Below are positions 1 through 7,567 of a DNA stretch of 53,986 nt, one piece after another. The notes under the pieces are model-generated. The model ran no database searches and was not told where the DNA came from. It was given only the letters and a program-made list of their open reading frames with translations. The first letter of the stretch is position 1. Each line of letters opens with the position of its first letter. The position numbers were made by a program, and so were the translations under genes. The stretch comes from Erwinia mallotivora (GTDB lineage: Bacteria > Pseudomonadota > Gammaproteobacteria > Enterobacterales > Enterobacteriaceae). The stretch is taken from positions 1 to 53,986 of the forward strand of contig NZ_JFHN01000062.1 of NCBI RefSeq assembly GCF_000590885.1, written 5' to 3'.

Positions 1-2882
1 CCCGCCACTGGCGGGTGACGGAATTCCGGGTCTTCGACGAGAAAGCACGCTGCCTGGAGCACTGGGTCATTGATGCCGATGAGCAGGCGCGCAGCGCGAC
101 GGTGACCTGCCTGTCCGGCGGCAGTTCGCAGCACGACTGGGATGAGCTGGGGCGTCCCACGGGCTACACCGACATGTACGGGGCCCGCTGGTCTTACCGC
201 TGGGCGGCGCAGGCCGATCTGCTGATGGCCATCCACGCGCCGGGCGACCGGGTGTGGGAGTACGGCTACGACGAGCGCGGTAGGCTGACGATGGTGCGCG
301 ATCCGGCGGGACAGACCACGCTGACCACCTGGCATCCTTCTTATGCCTTTCCGCTGAAGGAGGTGCTGGCGGACGGGGCGGTCTGGGAATATCACTACAA
401 TGCCGCCGGGGATGTGGTGGCGGTGACCGATCCGTTGGGCAGCATCACGCGCTTCAGCTGGAGCAGTCAGGGCGACCTGCTGACGCGAACCGACGCGCTG
501 GAGAACACGCATCGCTTCTGGTGGAACGAACGGGGACAGATACGGCGCGAGGAGGACTGCGCGGGATATCAGAGTCACCGGCAGTATGACGACGCGGGCC
601 GCCTGACGGGGGCCACCGATGCGGAGGGCGGCACCACGCGCTGGCGGTGGAGTCCGGCGGGGCGGCTTGACGCGGTGATCCGTGCGGACGGACGCGAAAC
701 GCGTTACGACTACGACCGGGCGGGCAGGCTGGCGGGTGAGAACAGCGACGGCTTTTCCGAGCGTAAGGTGACGCACAACGCCAGAGGACAGGTGGTCAGC
801 GAAACCGACCCGGCCGGGCAGGTGACGCGCTACCGCTACGACCGGGCAGGGCGGCTGACGCAGATTACTAATCCCAATGGCGATCGCTGGGGATTTGAGT
901 GGGACAACGGGCGACGCTTACTGGCGCAGCGCGACTGGGCGGGACGGCGTAAAGACTTCCGTTATGACCGGCTGGGGCGGATCGCCGGGGTGACGCAGCA
1001 TCCGCTGACGGCGGCGGACGCGCCCGCGCCACTGCAAACCGGCTATGAATATGACGTGCTGGACCGGCTGACGGCGAGAGTGACCGCGGCGCACCGCACC
1101 GAATATGATTATCAGGCGGATAAGGTTGAAGTCAGGAAGATGACGCTGGCGGCGTGGCAGCGTGCACGGTCTGAGGGCGGCGCCGCGCCGCAGGCGGAGA
1201 TCCTGCGTTTTACCCGCGACCAGGCGGGGAATGTTATCCGCGAAGAGAATGAGGGCGGGGTGCTGTCGCATCGCTATGATGCGCTGGGTAACCTGAGCGC
1301 CAGCGTCCTGCCGGACGGCCGCGAGCTGAGTTTTCTGCGCTACGGCACCGGGCATCTGATGCAGATTAACCTGCGTTATGGCGGTCAGCTGCGCGAGATA
1401 GCGGGCTTTCAGCGTGACCGGCTGCACCGTGAGCGGCTGCGCAGCCAGGGGCCGCTGAGCCAGCAGACCGGTTATGATGCGGTGGGGCGGGTGGTATCGC
1501 GCAGCAGCGGCAGCGACCAGCGCAACGGCATCGTTTTTGAACGCCGTTACAACTGGGACCGGCTGGACCAGGTGATGCAGGAGAGCCAGCGCGACCCGGC
1601 CAGCGAGCAGATGGAATGGTCACGGCGGCAGCGCTTTGGTTATGATGCGGCGGGGCAGGTCACGCGGGCGGTGCACGGCGGGGGCGATGCGCATTTCAGC
1701 TGGGACGGCGCGGGCAACCGCACCGACGCGCCGGGGCAGACGGTGTGGCAGAATCTGTTGCAGCGTCTGAAGGGGGCGCGCTGGTCGTATGACGGTTTTG
1801 GTCGGGTGGCATGGCGGAAAAGCGCGGCGGACGCGCCGGAGCAGTGGTTCAGCTACGACGACGAGCAGCGGGTGTCATCGGTGCGTTTTGCCGGTGATGC
1901 GGAGTATCAGCAGGTAAGCTACCGTTACGATGCGCTGGGGCGGCGGACGCACAAAATCCTGCATCGGCACGGGGGCGAAAGCGAGACGGTGCGCTTCCTG
2001 TGGAGCGGGTTGCAGATGGTGGGTGAAAGCAGCAGCGCGACGCCGGAACGCAGCACGCAGTACCTGTACGCGGAGGGCGGCTGGGAGCCGCTGGCGCGAA
2101 TTGATACGCTGGGCGACAGCGCGACAACGTACTGGTATCACACCGAGCTGAACGGTCTGCCGCAGCGGCTGACGGACGAGTCGGGCGAGGTGGTGTGGCG
2201 GGGAAGCTTTTCCACATGGGGGGAGACGGAGCGGGAGACAGCGTCGCCGTCAGCGGACTTACGGCAGGTGCGTCAGAATCTGCGCTTCCAGGGGCAGTAC
2301 CTGGACGGGGAGACGGGGCTTCATTACAATTTATTCCGCTATTACGACCCGGCGGGCGGGCGCTACACGCAGCCGGACCCGATAGGGCTGGCGGGAGGGT
2401 TGAATACCTATGCATATGTCGGGGATCCGCTGACCTGGGTGGATCCGTTGGGGTTGAAACCATGTATGGGTTTACCTTCAACCCGTAATGCAGGTGGAAC
2501 CGGAAAAAATTATGATCCAATAAATGGGCAGGGACTGTATGTCCTACATGATGGAAAGAATATTTTATATGTAGGAAGAGGGGATGCGCCGTCTCGCTTA
2601 AATATTCATGCGAATACAGCGGGTAAATCCAATTTGAGGCAATTTACTGTATTCGATAATAATCTTACTAAAGCAGAAGCTAAGTTTTTAGAGCAGAAAA
2701 TCATGGATCTTCATGGTGGTGCTCAATCAACAAATCCCATGACTAATCTACTTAATAAAATAAGATCCTACAGTCCAAATAATAATAATGCCATTAGCTA
2801 TGACGTTGCTGGTCACGATAGTGTATGGGGTGCTAAAGTATATAATGATGCAATGTCTATTTTAGGAGGTAAAGGACTATGA
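1..2882 (+). CDS. Rhs polymorphic toxin, 3' part, with GIY-YIG-like nuclease tip
   Basis: The reading frame is already open at base 3, so the 5' end lies outside the window; the GTG at 15 is not a credible start. The protein is a run of YD repeats (many G-R-L-x-x-x-x-x-x-x-G units) that form the Rhs shell encapsulating a toxin. The core ends at the conserved DPLGL, residues 810-814 counted from GTG 15. The last 141 residues are a different, low-GC sequence. They contain GLY (840-842), YVGRG (852-856) and a helix with Glu888/Glu893, the layout of a GIY-YIG (URI) nuclease as in Tox-URI type tips. Rhs proteins are typically delivered by type VI secretion to kill neighbours. The next gene overlaps by 4 bp and is the expected immunity gene. 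The Rhs call is firm; the nuclease type is a motif-level inference. Confidence 0.9.
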   Translation, partial: RHWRVTEFRVFDEKARCLEHWVIDADEQARSATVTCLSGGSSQHDWDELGRPTGYTDMYGARWSYRWAAQADLLMAIHAPGDRVWEYGYDERGRLTMVRDPAGQTTLTTWHPSYAFPLKEVLADGAVWEYHYNAAGDVVAVTDPLGSITRFSWSSQGDLLTRTDALENTHRFWWNERGQIRREEDCAGYQSHRQYDDAGRLTGATDAEGGTTRWRWSPAGRLDAVIRADGRETRYDYDRAGRLAGENSDGFSERKVTHNARGQVVSETDPAGQVTRYRYDRAGRLTQITNPNGDRWGFEWDNGRRLLAQRDWAGRRKDFRYDRLGRIAGVTQHPLTAADAPAPLQTGYEYDVLDRLTARVTAAHRTEYDYQADKVEVRKMTLAAWQRARSEGGAAPQAEILRFTRDQAGNVIREENEGGVLSHRYDALGNLSASVLPDGRELSFLRYGTGHLMQINLRYGGQLREIAGFQRDRLHRERLRSQGPLSQQTGYDAVGRVVSRSSGSDQRNGIVFERRYNWDRLDQVMQESQRDPASEQMEWSRRQRFGYDAAGQVTRAVHGGGDAHFSWDGAGNRTDAPGQTVWQNLLQRLKGARWSYDGFGRVAWRKSAADAPEQWFSYDDEQRVSSVRFAGDAEYQQVSYRYDALGRRTHKILHRHGGESETVRFLWSGLQMVGESSSATPERSTQYLYAEGGWEPLARIDTLGDSATTYWYHTELNGLPQRLTDESGEVVWRGSFSTWGETERETASPSADLRQVRQNLRFQGQYLDGETGLHYNLFRYYDPAGGRYTQPDPIGLAGGLNTYAYVGDPLTWVDPLGLKPCMGLPSTRNAGGTGKNYDPINGQGLYVLHDGKNILYVGRGDAPSRLNIHANTAGKSNLRQFTVFDNNLTKAEAKFLEQKIMDLHGGAQSTNPMTNLLNKIRSYSPNNNNAISYDVAGHDSVWGAKVYNDAMSILGGKGL

Positions 2883-3307
2883 AAGTTAAATATACTGAAG
2901 GTGATGTTTTTATCATACCTTTGGAAAAAAAATTTGCTATATGTCAAATTTTATTTTCACCGAAAGGAAAGTTTAAAAAGGTAATCGGCTTTTGCGTTCT
3001 ATTCATACAAAGTGATAAATTATTTAGAAATGATGGCGTTTTAGAACCTATCAATATTATAGATATGGGAAAAGAAACAAAAGTTGTTTTCACAGGGAAT
3101 CAAAATATAAAAAATGGTTCCTGGGAAATAGTTGATCACGTTGATTTGAATGAAGATAAGAAAAAACTTAAGATATTCAATTATGCTGGTGGTCTTTATG
3201 ATGGAGAGGATGAAATAAGACGTATTCCTGTTTCTGAATATTCTCACTATACCTCAATGGAAGTATGTGGTTTTGAGCTTGTCAAAAATATATTAATGAG
3301 CATTTAA
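2879..3307 (+). CDS. Putative immunity protein for the Rhs nuclease tip (Imm26-like)
   Basis: A 142-residue soluble protein without signal peptide or membrane segment. Its ATG overlaps the rhs stop (ATGA), so the two are translationally coupled. The N-terminus (GDVFIIPLEKKFAICQIL) resembles the start of the Imm26 immunity family, in which a G-D-V-F-x-I-P-L stretch opens a small beta-rich domain. Base composition is strongly AT-rich like the toxin tip and unlike the GC-rich Rhs core, so tip and immunity gene were probably acquired together. Its expected role is to bind and neutralise the GIY-YIG-like domain encoded just upstream. Position supports the immunity role well; the family assignment is from memory of the motif. 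Confidence 0.72.
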   Translation: MKVKYTEGDVFIIPLEKKFAICQILFSPKGKFKKVIGFCVLFIQSDKLFRNDGVLEPINIIDMGKETKVVFTGNQNIKNGSWEIVDHVDLNEDKKKLKIFNYAGGLYDGEDEIRRIPVSEYSHYTSMEVCGFELVKNILMSI

Positions 3308-3311
3308 CTCC

Positions 3312-3348
3312 AAGCCGGAAAAGTCCTGATGATTTTCCGGCTTTATTA
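3312..3348 (+). terminator. Rho-independent terminator after the first toxin/immunity pair
   Basis: Perfect 11-bp inverted repeat (arms 3312-3322 and 3333-3343, loop of 10) followed by a T/A-rich tail and then a T7 run a little further on. It ends the rhs-immunity transcript and separates it from the displaced second tip. Confidence 0.75.
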
Positions 3349-3433
3349 TATGTTTTTTTCGACAATGTGTGGGCGAGGAGTACGGCTGGAGTGTTTTACA
3401 TTAGGGTAAACTATATGTGATTTATCCTCGCCT

Positions 3434-4034
3434 TTAGTCGGATTACGGCAGGTGCGTCAGAATCTGCGCTTCCAGGGGCAGTACCTGGACAGGGAGGCGG
3501 GGCTTCATTACAATTTATTCCGCTATTACGACCCGGCGGGCGGGCGCTACACGCAGCCGGACCCGCCAGGGTTGGTGGGTGGATTGAATACCTGTGCGTA
3601 TGTTGGGGACCCGCTGACCTGGGTGGACCCGTTGGGTCTTAATGGATGTGTGCCAGTAAGCAGTCGAACACGTTCAAATGTAAAGGATGATGAGAAAAAG
3701 ATTCTGTACCACTACACTCACAATAATGGTCTTGATGGTATTTTAACATCTAAGAAGCTCAACCCTTCTTTGAAAGCGAATAATCCAAAAAATGCGCGTT
3801 ATGGTGATGGACAATATTTATCTGATGTAAAGCATGGTACCAAAAAAGGATGGCCAGCTATCGTATGCCTTTTTAAATATTCCTTATCAGGGTAATAAAT
3901 GCGAAAACTATATCGCAATTGATGTTACGGACCTGACAGTAATTCAAGGAAGAGAGGGAGTGTTTGTTATTAATAATACAGAACCTTTAGATTTGACAGG
4001 GGGAATTATTAGCTCTGGAAAGAATCAGCCTTAG
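3434..4034 (+). pseudogene. Displaced Rhs C-terminal tip with HYD1-type ADP-ribosyltransferase domain, frameshifted
   Basis: From about 3440 the DNA repeats the end of the Rhs core (compare 2255-2456) through RYTQPDP and WVDPLGL, then changes to an unrelated tip. The tip begins KILYHYTHNNGLDGIL and continues ARYGDGQYLSDVKHGT, which matches the Tox-ART-HYD1 class of ADP-ribosyltransferase toxins. At the A6 run 3842-3847 the frame breaks. The original frame runs to a stop at about 3895, while the family-like continuation (GQLSYAFLNIPYQG ... IDVTDLTVIQGREGVFV) is in the +1 frame to 4034. Removing one A restores a single product. There is no start or full core of its own, so it is a silent reserve tip that could become active only by recombining into the complete rhs gene. 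An assembly error at the homopolymer is possible. Confidence 0.8.
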
Positions 4035-4042
4035 AGGAAATA

Positions 4043-4321
4043 ATGGTGAAGTATATAAAAGCAAAATGGTTTCATGATGAGAAAGATTATCCGGTCGAGA
4101 TTTACAGTGAGGTTGATAATAAAGGGTATGAGTTAAGGAAAGTGGAAATATTTCGTGATGGAAATGCAGGTTATGCTGATGAGAAGAGAAATAGTGGTAA
4201 CACTTTGTTAGGTGAGGCGCCCTTACCCAGTCTGGATGAAATTAATTCCGATCATGAATTTTTAGCTCAAGAAATATCATTGGATGATTTTGAAGCTATC
4301 TGGAATAAGTTTTATTTTTGA
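4043..4321 (+). CDS. DUF6881-type small protein, putative immunity to the HYD1 tip
   Basis: A 92-residue acidic cytoplasmic protein starting 8 bp after the displaced tip, with an AGAGGAA ribosome-binding site just before the ATG. The pattern Y-I-K-x-x-W near the N-terminus, then YELRKVEIFRDG and LPSLDEINSDHEF, is that of the DUF6881 family. Such genes are often found directly behind polymorphic-toxin tips. By position it is the cognate immunity gene for the ADP-ribosyltransferase tip upstream. It is intact although its toxin is frameshifted, as would be expected if protection is still useful against kin carrying the intact toxin. The GTG two codons in is an alternative start. Confidence 0.72.
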   Translation: MVKYIKAKWFHDEKDYPVEIYSEVDNKGYELRKVEIFRDGNAGYADEKRNSGNTLLGEAPLPSLDEINSDHEFLAQEISLDDFEAIWNKFYF

Positions 4322-4401
4322 AACCACCTGAACTATAAAAAATTAATCAATGGCTTGTGAAATTAAAATTTTAAATATCTGTAGCTTAGTTGGGTGAATT
4401 A

Positions 4402-4542
4402 TCTACGATGTGTTGAGCCATCGTACCCACAAAATCCTGCATCGCCACGGGGCCGAAAGCGAGACGGTGCGCTTCCTGTGGAGCGGGTTGCAGATGGTGG
4501 GTGAAAGCAGCAGCGCGACGCCGGAACGCAGCACGCAGTACC
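4402..4542 (+). pseudogene. Fragment of Rhs core
   Basis: A 141-bp stretch nearly identical to 1924-2064 of the full rhs gene (shared encoded words HKILHRHG and SETVRFLWSGLQMVGESSS). It has no start of its own, and homology stops abruptly at 4542 where the sequence becomes unrelated. It is a scrap left by recombination between rhs copies and marks the right edge of the Rhs cluster. Confidence 0.85.
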
Positions 4543-4753
4543 CGGTTTGCTCATTCACTCACGTGTTCAGCCAGGTACACCTTCTTTTGAAATTACCGCA
4601 TAACGCGTAATCACTATGTTGACCCTGTAAGTTTTGCGGCTACATTGCGACTGTCTTGAAGACACCTGAACATGACAGACGGGAAAAGATACCTGGCGGA
4701 GGAGGAGAAAAGTTAAACCTTTTCGGTACTGGGCGTGAAAAAGGCAGTCTTGA
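4543..4753. other. Gap between the Rhs scrap and relBE
   Basis: No gene is supported here. There is a very short open frame at 4672-4716 (14 codons, ending EEEKS) preceded by no clear context. The stretch is probably debris between the Rhs cluster and the toxin-antitoxin module. Confidence 0.4.
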
Positions 4754-4787
4754 AGCAGATGTAATGCTATAGTGCATTACATCTGCT
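4754..4787 (+). promoter_or_regulatory. relBE operator and extended -10 promoter
   Basis: Perfect 14-bp inverted repeat: AGCAGATGTAATGC at 4754-4767 and its complement at 4774-4787, separated by TATAGT. That spacer is itself a good -10 and is preceded by TGC (4765-4767), making an extended -10 promoter. An operator wrapped around the -10 fits autorepression by the RelB/RelBE complex. The relB ATG lies 20 bp downstream of the repeat. Confidence 0.8.
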
Positions 4788-4806
4788 TAATCACGGGAAA
4801 GACACC

Positions 4807-5049
4807 ATGGCAACATTAAATGTGCGGCTGGACGATAAACTAAAAAGCAAGGCTTACGCAGTGCTGAACGAGCTTGATATATCACCTACAGAGGCCGTGC
4901 GGCTGCTGTTCCAGTACATAGCAGAAAATGAGCGCCTGCCGCTGAAGACGCTGACGGTGAGCGATGAAGAAGAAGAACTATTGAAAACGGTTCGTGAAAG
5001 GTTGGCATCACCACGGAAAGGGATAAAGGTAACGCTGGATGAGCTATGA
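4807..5049 (+). CDS. relB: RelB/DinJ-family antitoxin
   Basis: An 80-residue protein with the RelB/DinJ N-terminal ribbon-helix-helix pattern: a beta strand (TLNVRLDDKLKSKA) followed by two helices with SPTEAVRLLFQYI. This part dimerises and binds the operator just upstream. The charged C-terminal half (SDEEEELLKTVRERLASP) is the part that wraps the toxin in this family. The last 11 bp overlap the relE start, typical of a co-translated module in which antitoxin is made first. It neutralises RelE and represses the operon. Confidence 0.92.
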   Translation: MATLNVRLDDKLKSKAYAVLNELDISPTEAVRLLFQYIAENERLPLKTLTVSDEEEELLKTVRERLASPRKGIKVTLDEL

Positions 5050-5323
5050 TCTGGTGTTTGACCCAAGGGCATTAAAAGAGTGGAAAAAGCTGGGTGCTAC
5101 TGTTCGGGAGCAGTTCAAAAAAAAGCTGGCTGAAGTCCTGATAAACCCGAGGGTGGAATCAGCAAGGCTGAGAGAGTATCCGGACTGCTACAAAATAAAG
5201 CTGAAATCATCAGGATATCGTCTGGTGTATCAGGTTCAGGATGAACAATTAGTTGTCTTTGTAATAGCTACTGGTAAAAGAGAAAGGTTGGAAGTCTATA
5301 GTGATGCAGGGAAGCGCCTGTAA
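5039..5323 (+). CDS. relE: RelE-family mRNA interferase toxin
   Basis: A 94-residue protein close to E. coli RelE along its length (ALKEWKKLG, PDCYKIKL, GYRLVYQV, GKRERLEVY). RelE enters the ribosomal A site and cuts mRNA, stopping translation when RelB is degraded. The residues known to be needed in E. coli RelE are all present at the same numbers: Lys52, Lys54, Arg61, Arg81 and Tyr87. The toxin therefore looks active. It overlaps relB by 11 bp and ends 10 bp before the convergent acetyltransferase gene. Confidence 0.95.
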   Translation: MSYDLVFDPRALKEWKKLGATVREQFKKKLAEVLINPRVESARLREYPDCYKIKLKSSGYRLVYQVQDEQLVVFVIATGKRERLEVYSDAGKRL

Positions 5324-5333
5324 CAGCCCGAAT

Positions 5334-5783
5334 TTAAGCTTTACTCATCTGCCATATATAGTAATTATCCACACCTTCCGTTCGCTCAAAAATAAATCCC
5401 GCAGAGATATAGAAATCATTAGCCGGGCTTTTTCGCAGGGCTATCAGTTTAATGGCTTTCTCAGCGTTAAGGGCAATATTCTGGATATGCTCAATCACCT
5501 TTCTTCCAAACCCCTTCCCCTGAAATTTATTTTTAATATATAAATGATCTAAATAAAGATGATCCACATAGTCCCGCAGGACATAAAATCCAATCACCTC
5601 ATTCTGACAACAGATAACAAAGGTGTCCTGTTCTGCAAAGCCGGAAAGAAATCGTTGGCGAGCGCGGGCAGGATCAAATCTGTTTAACGCTTCGAGACTC
5701 GGACGCATAGCTTCAACGCGTATATCTGCCAGCATTGATGCGTCGTCTTTGGTGGCGGGAATAATATCAACGCTTGTTATCAT
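5334..5783 (-). CDS. GNAT-family N-acetyltransferase
   Basis: A 149-residue single-domain acetyltransferase. The acetyl-CoA loop of motif A is seen as QGKGFGRKVIEHI after the strand LYLDHLYIKNKF, and the family C-terminal region as NDFYISAGFIFERTEG. The substrate cannot be told from the sequence; no GCN5 subfamily signature was recognised. It is convergent with relE, with only 10 bp between the stops and no obvious terminator between them. It is not of the TacT class paired with a ribbon-helix-helix antitoxin, since no such gene adjoins it. Confidence 0.85.
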   Translation of the reverse strand: MITSVDIIPATKDDASMLADIRVEAMRPSLEALNRFDPARARQRFLSGFAEQDTFVICCQNEVIGFYVLRDYVDHLYLDHLYIKNKFQGKGFGRKVIEHIQNIALNAEKAIKLIALRKSPANDFYISAGFIFERTEGVDNYYIWQMSKA

Positions 5784-6271
5784 AAAATCTTGTCAGGAGA
5801 GTCGGCCAGAGGTTATGCAGGTTATATAATTTTCAAGCCTGTGTCTGCTTCAGACAAAAAATTCAGAGAGTTAACAGCCACACAGCCGCACTAAAATCAG
5901 TCTGAGTGCATCGTCAGGCCATCACATTTTGTGATGCTTCCGTGCTCCCCCTGAGCCTTTCCCCTCACTGAATATCGAGAAAAACTTACCTGATAACGCT
6001 TTGGACGCCGGGTGAGTGAGCGCGAAGCGTACCCTCCTTTATACATTTAGTGCGGTGCAAAGCAGCTGTTCTGGCGGAACAGATTTCTGTACATACCCGC
6101 GCAGCAGTGCTGCTGGCGTTGTTCACCCGGCTTATTATAACTGTCATACATTAATCTGATTTATATTATAAGGAACCGTTATTCTTGTTCCGGTACTCAT
6201 AGCTCACGCTTCACCCACCCGTCATTGCTGGCGGTTGGGTAAGCCTTACAGGTAATCAAAAAATGGGCTAT
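5784..6271. other. Intergenic region, no gene seen
   Basis: About 490 bp without a supportable gene. It contains an inverted repeat CATCACA-TTT-TGTGATG at 5920-5936 and an AT-rich stretch around 6130-6175 that probably carries the promoter of the adenylate-forming enzyme gene. Nothing else was recognised. Confidence 0.5.
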
Positions 6272-6283
6272 AGAGGAACTATC

Positions 6284-7471
6284 ATGAGTGCCTACGATGT
6301 AGAAAAGGAATGGCTGAGAGTAGCCGGTATTGCGGCAGAAACACATCAGGATGCCGATCTGAGAGGCTTCACCTATCAGGATTTCAGAAAATGGGTGCCC
6401 GTCATGGATAAAGACGGTTTTACGGCACAGACAGAACGCTGTGTGGCGGAAAATGAACGTAACTGCCTGATTGGCTTCACCAGTGGCACCAGCGGCAACC
6501 TGAAACGTTGCTACTACTACTACGACTGTGAAGTTGATGAAGACAGCTCCCGCTCCAATGTTTTTCGTAGCAATGGTTTTATCCAACCCGGTGACCGCTG
6601 CGCTAACCTGTTCACCATTAACCTTTTTTCCGCGCTGAACAATATCACCACCATGATGGCCGGTAACTGTGGTGCGCATGTGGTGTCTGTCGGCGATATC
6701 ACACTGCTGACCCGCAGCCACTTCGAGGCACTGAAAGAGATCAAACTCAACGTGCTGCTCGGTGTCCCCTCCACCATCCTGCAATTTATTGATGCGATGC
6801 AACAACATGGCGTGCATGTTCCCGTCGAAAAAATCGTCTTCAACGGTGAAGGACTGAAAACATTTCAGAAAAAAATCATCCGCGATGCCTTTGGGGAACA
6901 GGTTTCCCTGGTCGGCGTTTATGGCAGCTCCGAAGGCGGGATCCTCGGCTTTACCGCCAACGCCAGCCATACGGAATATGAATTTTTGTCCAATAAATAC
7001 TTTATTGAAAAGGAAGGGGACAGCATCCTGATCACCTCGCTGACGCGTGAGAACTTCACGCCGTTGCTGCGTTACCGACTGGGTGACACCGCAACGCTGT
7101 CACAGCGAGGCGACAAAATTTTCGTCAGCGATATCCAGCGAGAGGATATGAGCTTTAACTTTATGGGTAATCTGATTGGCCTTAGCATTATCCAGCAGGC
7201 AATAAAACAGACGCTGGACCGCAGCCTGGAAATTCAGGTCCATCTGTCCGTTACCGATGAAAGCAAGGAGCTGGTGACCGTTTTCGTACCGGCAACTGAG
7301 GTCAGTGAAGACGAACGTCAGCGGATTGAAGCCGCGATTGCTGCCATTCCGGATATTAACGAAGCCTATCAAAAAGCACAGGGCAGTGTGGCAGTAGTGG
7401 CGAAGGATGCCAGAGATTACGCGGTGTCTGAGCGCGGTAAAATGCTCTACATCATCGACCGCAGAAGCTAA
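6284..7471 (+). CDS. Stand-alone adenylate-forming enzyme (PaaK/EhpF-like)
   Basis: A 395-residue member of the ANL adenylating superfamily, on the short PaaK/phenazine EhpF side rather than the long acyl-CoA synthetase side. The ATP-binding loop is FTSGTSGNLKR, followed by YGSSEGG (A5 motif) and LLRYRLGD (A7 motif). It would activate a carboxylic acid as the acyl-AMP. No carrier protein, thioester ligase partner or biosynthetic cluster is present, so the substrate is unknown. EhpF of Pantoea, which activates a phenazine acid, is the nearest remembered relative. I chose the ATG at 6284 because AGAGGA precedes it at 6272-6277; the in-frame ATG at 6263 has no such site. Confidence 0.8.
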   Translation: MSAYDVEKEWLRVAGIAAETHQDADLRGFTYQDFRKWVPVMDKDGFTAQTERCVAENERNCLIGFTSGTSGNLKRCYYYYDCEVDEDSSRSNVFRSNGFIQPGDRCANLFTINLFSALNNITTMMAGNCGAHVVSVGDITLLTRSHFEALKEIKLNVLLGVPSTILQFIDAMQQHGVHVPVEKIVFNGEGLKTFQKKIIRDAFGEQVSLVGVYGSSEGGILGFTANASHTEYEFLSNKYFIEKEGDSILITSLTRENFTPLLRYRLGDTATLSQRGDKIFVSDIQREDMSFNFMGNLIGLSIIQQAIKQTLDRSLEIQVHLSVTDESKELVTVFVPATEVSEDERQRIEAAIAAIPDINEAYQKAQGSVAVVAKDARDYAVSERGKMLYIIDRRS

Positions 7472-7501
7472 AAAAAACCGCCTGGCTTCTGAGTCAGGCG
7501 G
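7471..7501 (-). terminator. Rho-independent terminator of the yghU gene
   Basis: Stem CCGCCTG / CAGGCGG (7478-7484 and 7495-7501). Read on the minus strand it is followed by seven Ts (the A run 7471-7477), so it terminates the leftward glutathione transferase gene. It also lies at the 3' end of the rightward gene, where it lacks a T run. Confidence 0.75.
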
Positions 7502-7567
7502 GTGCAGTTCAAATGAGCGGCATCCCCTGATTGCTGAACCTGCCGCTCTGATGGGATGCTGCATGTT

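Noticed and set aside
2195..2488. Alternative-frame proteins inside the Rhs core
   Set aside because: Out-of-frame open stretches within the GC-rich YD-repeat region with no ribosome site or domain.
5920..5936. CATCACA-TTT-TGTGATG as a CRP site
   Set aside because: The half-sites are in the wrong orientation and spacing for CRP (TGTGA-N6-TCACA is needed).
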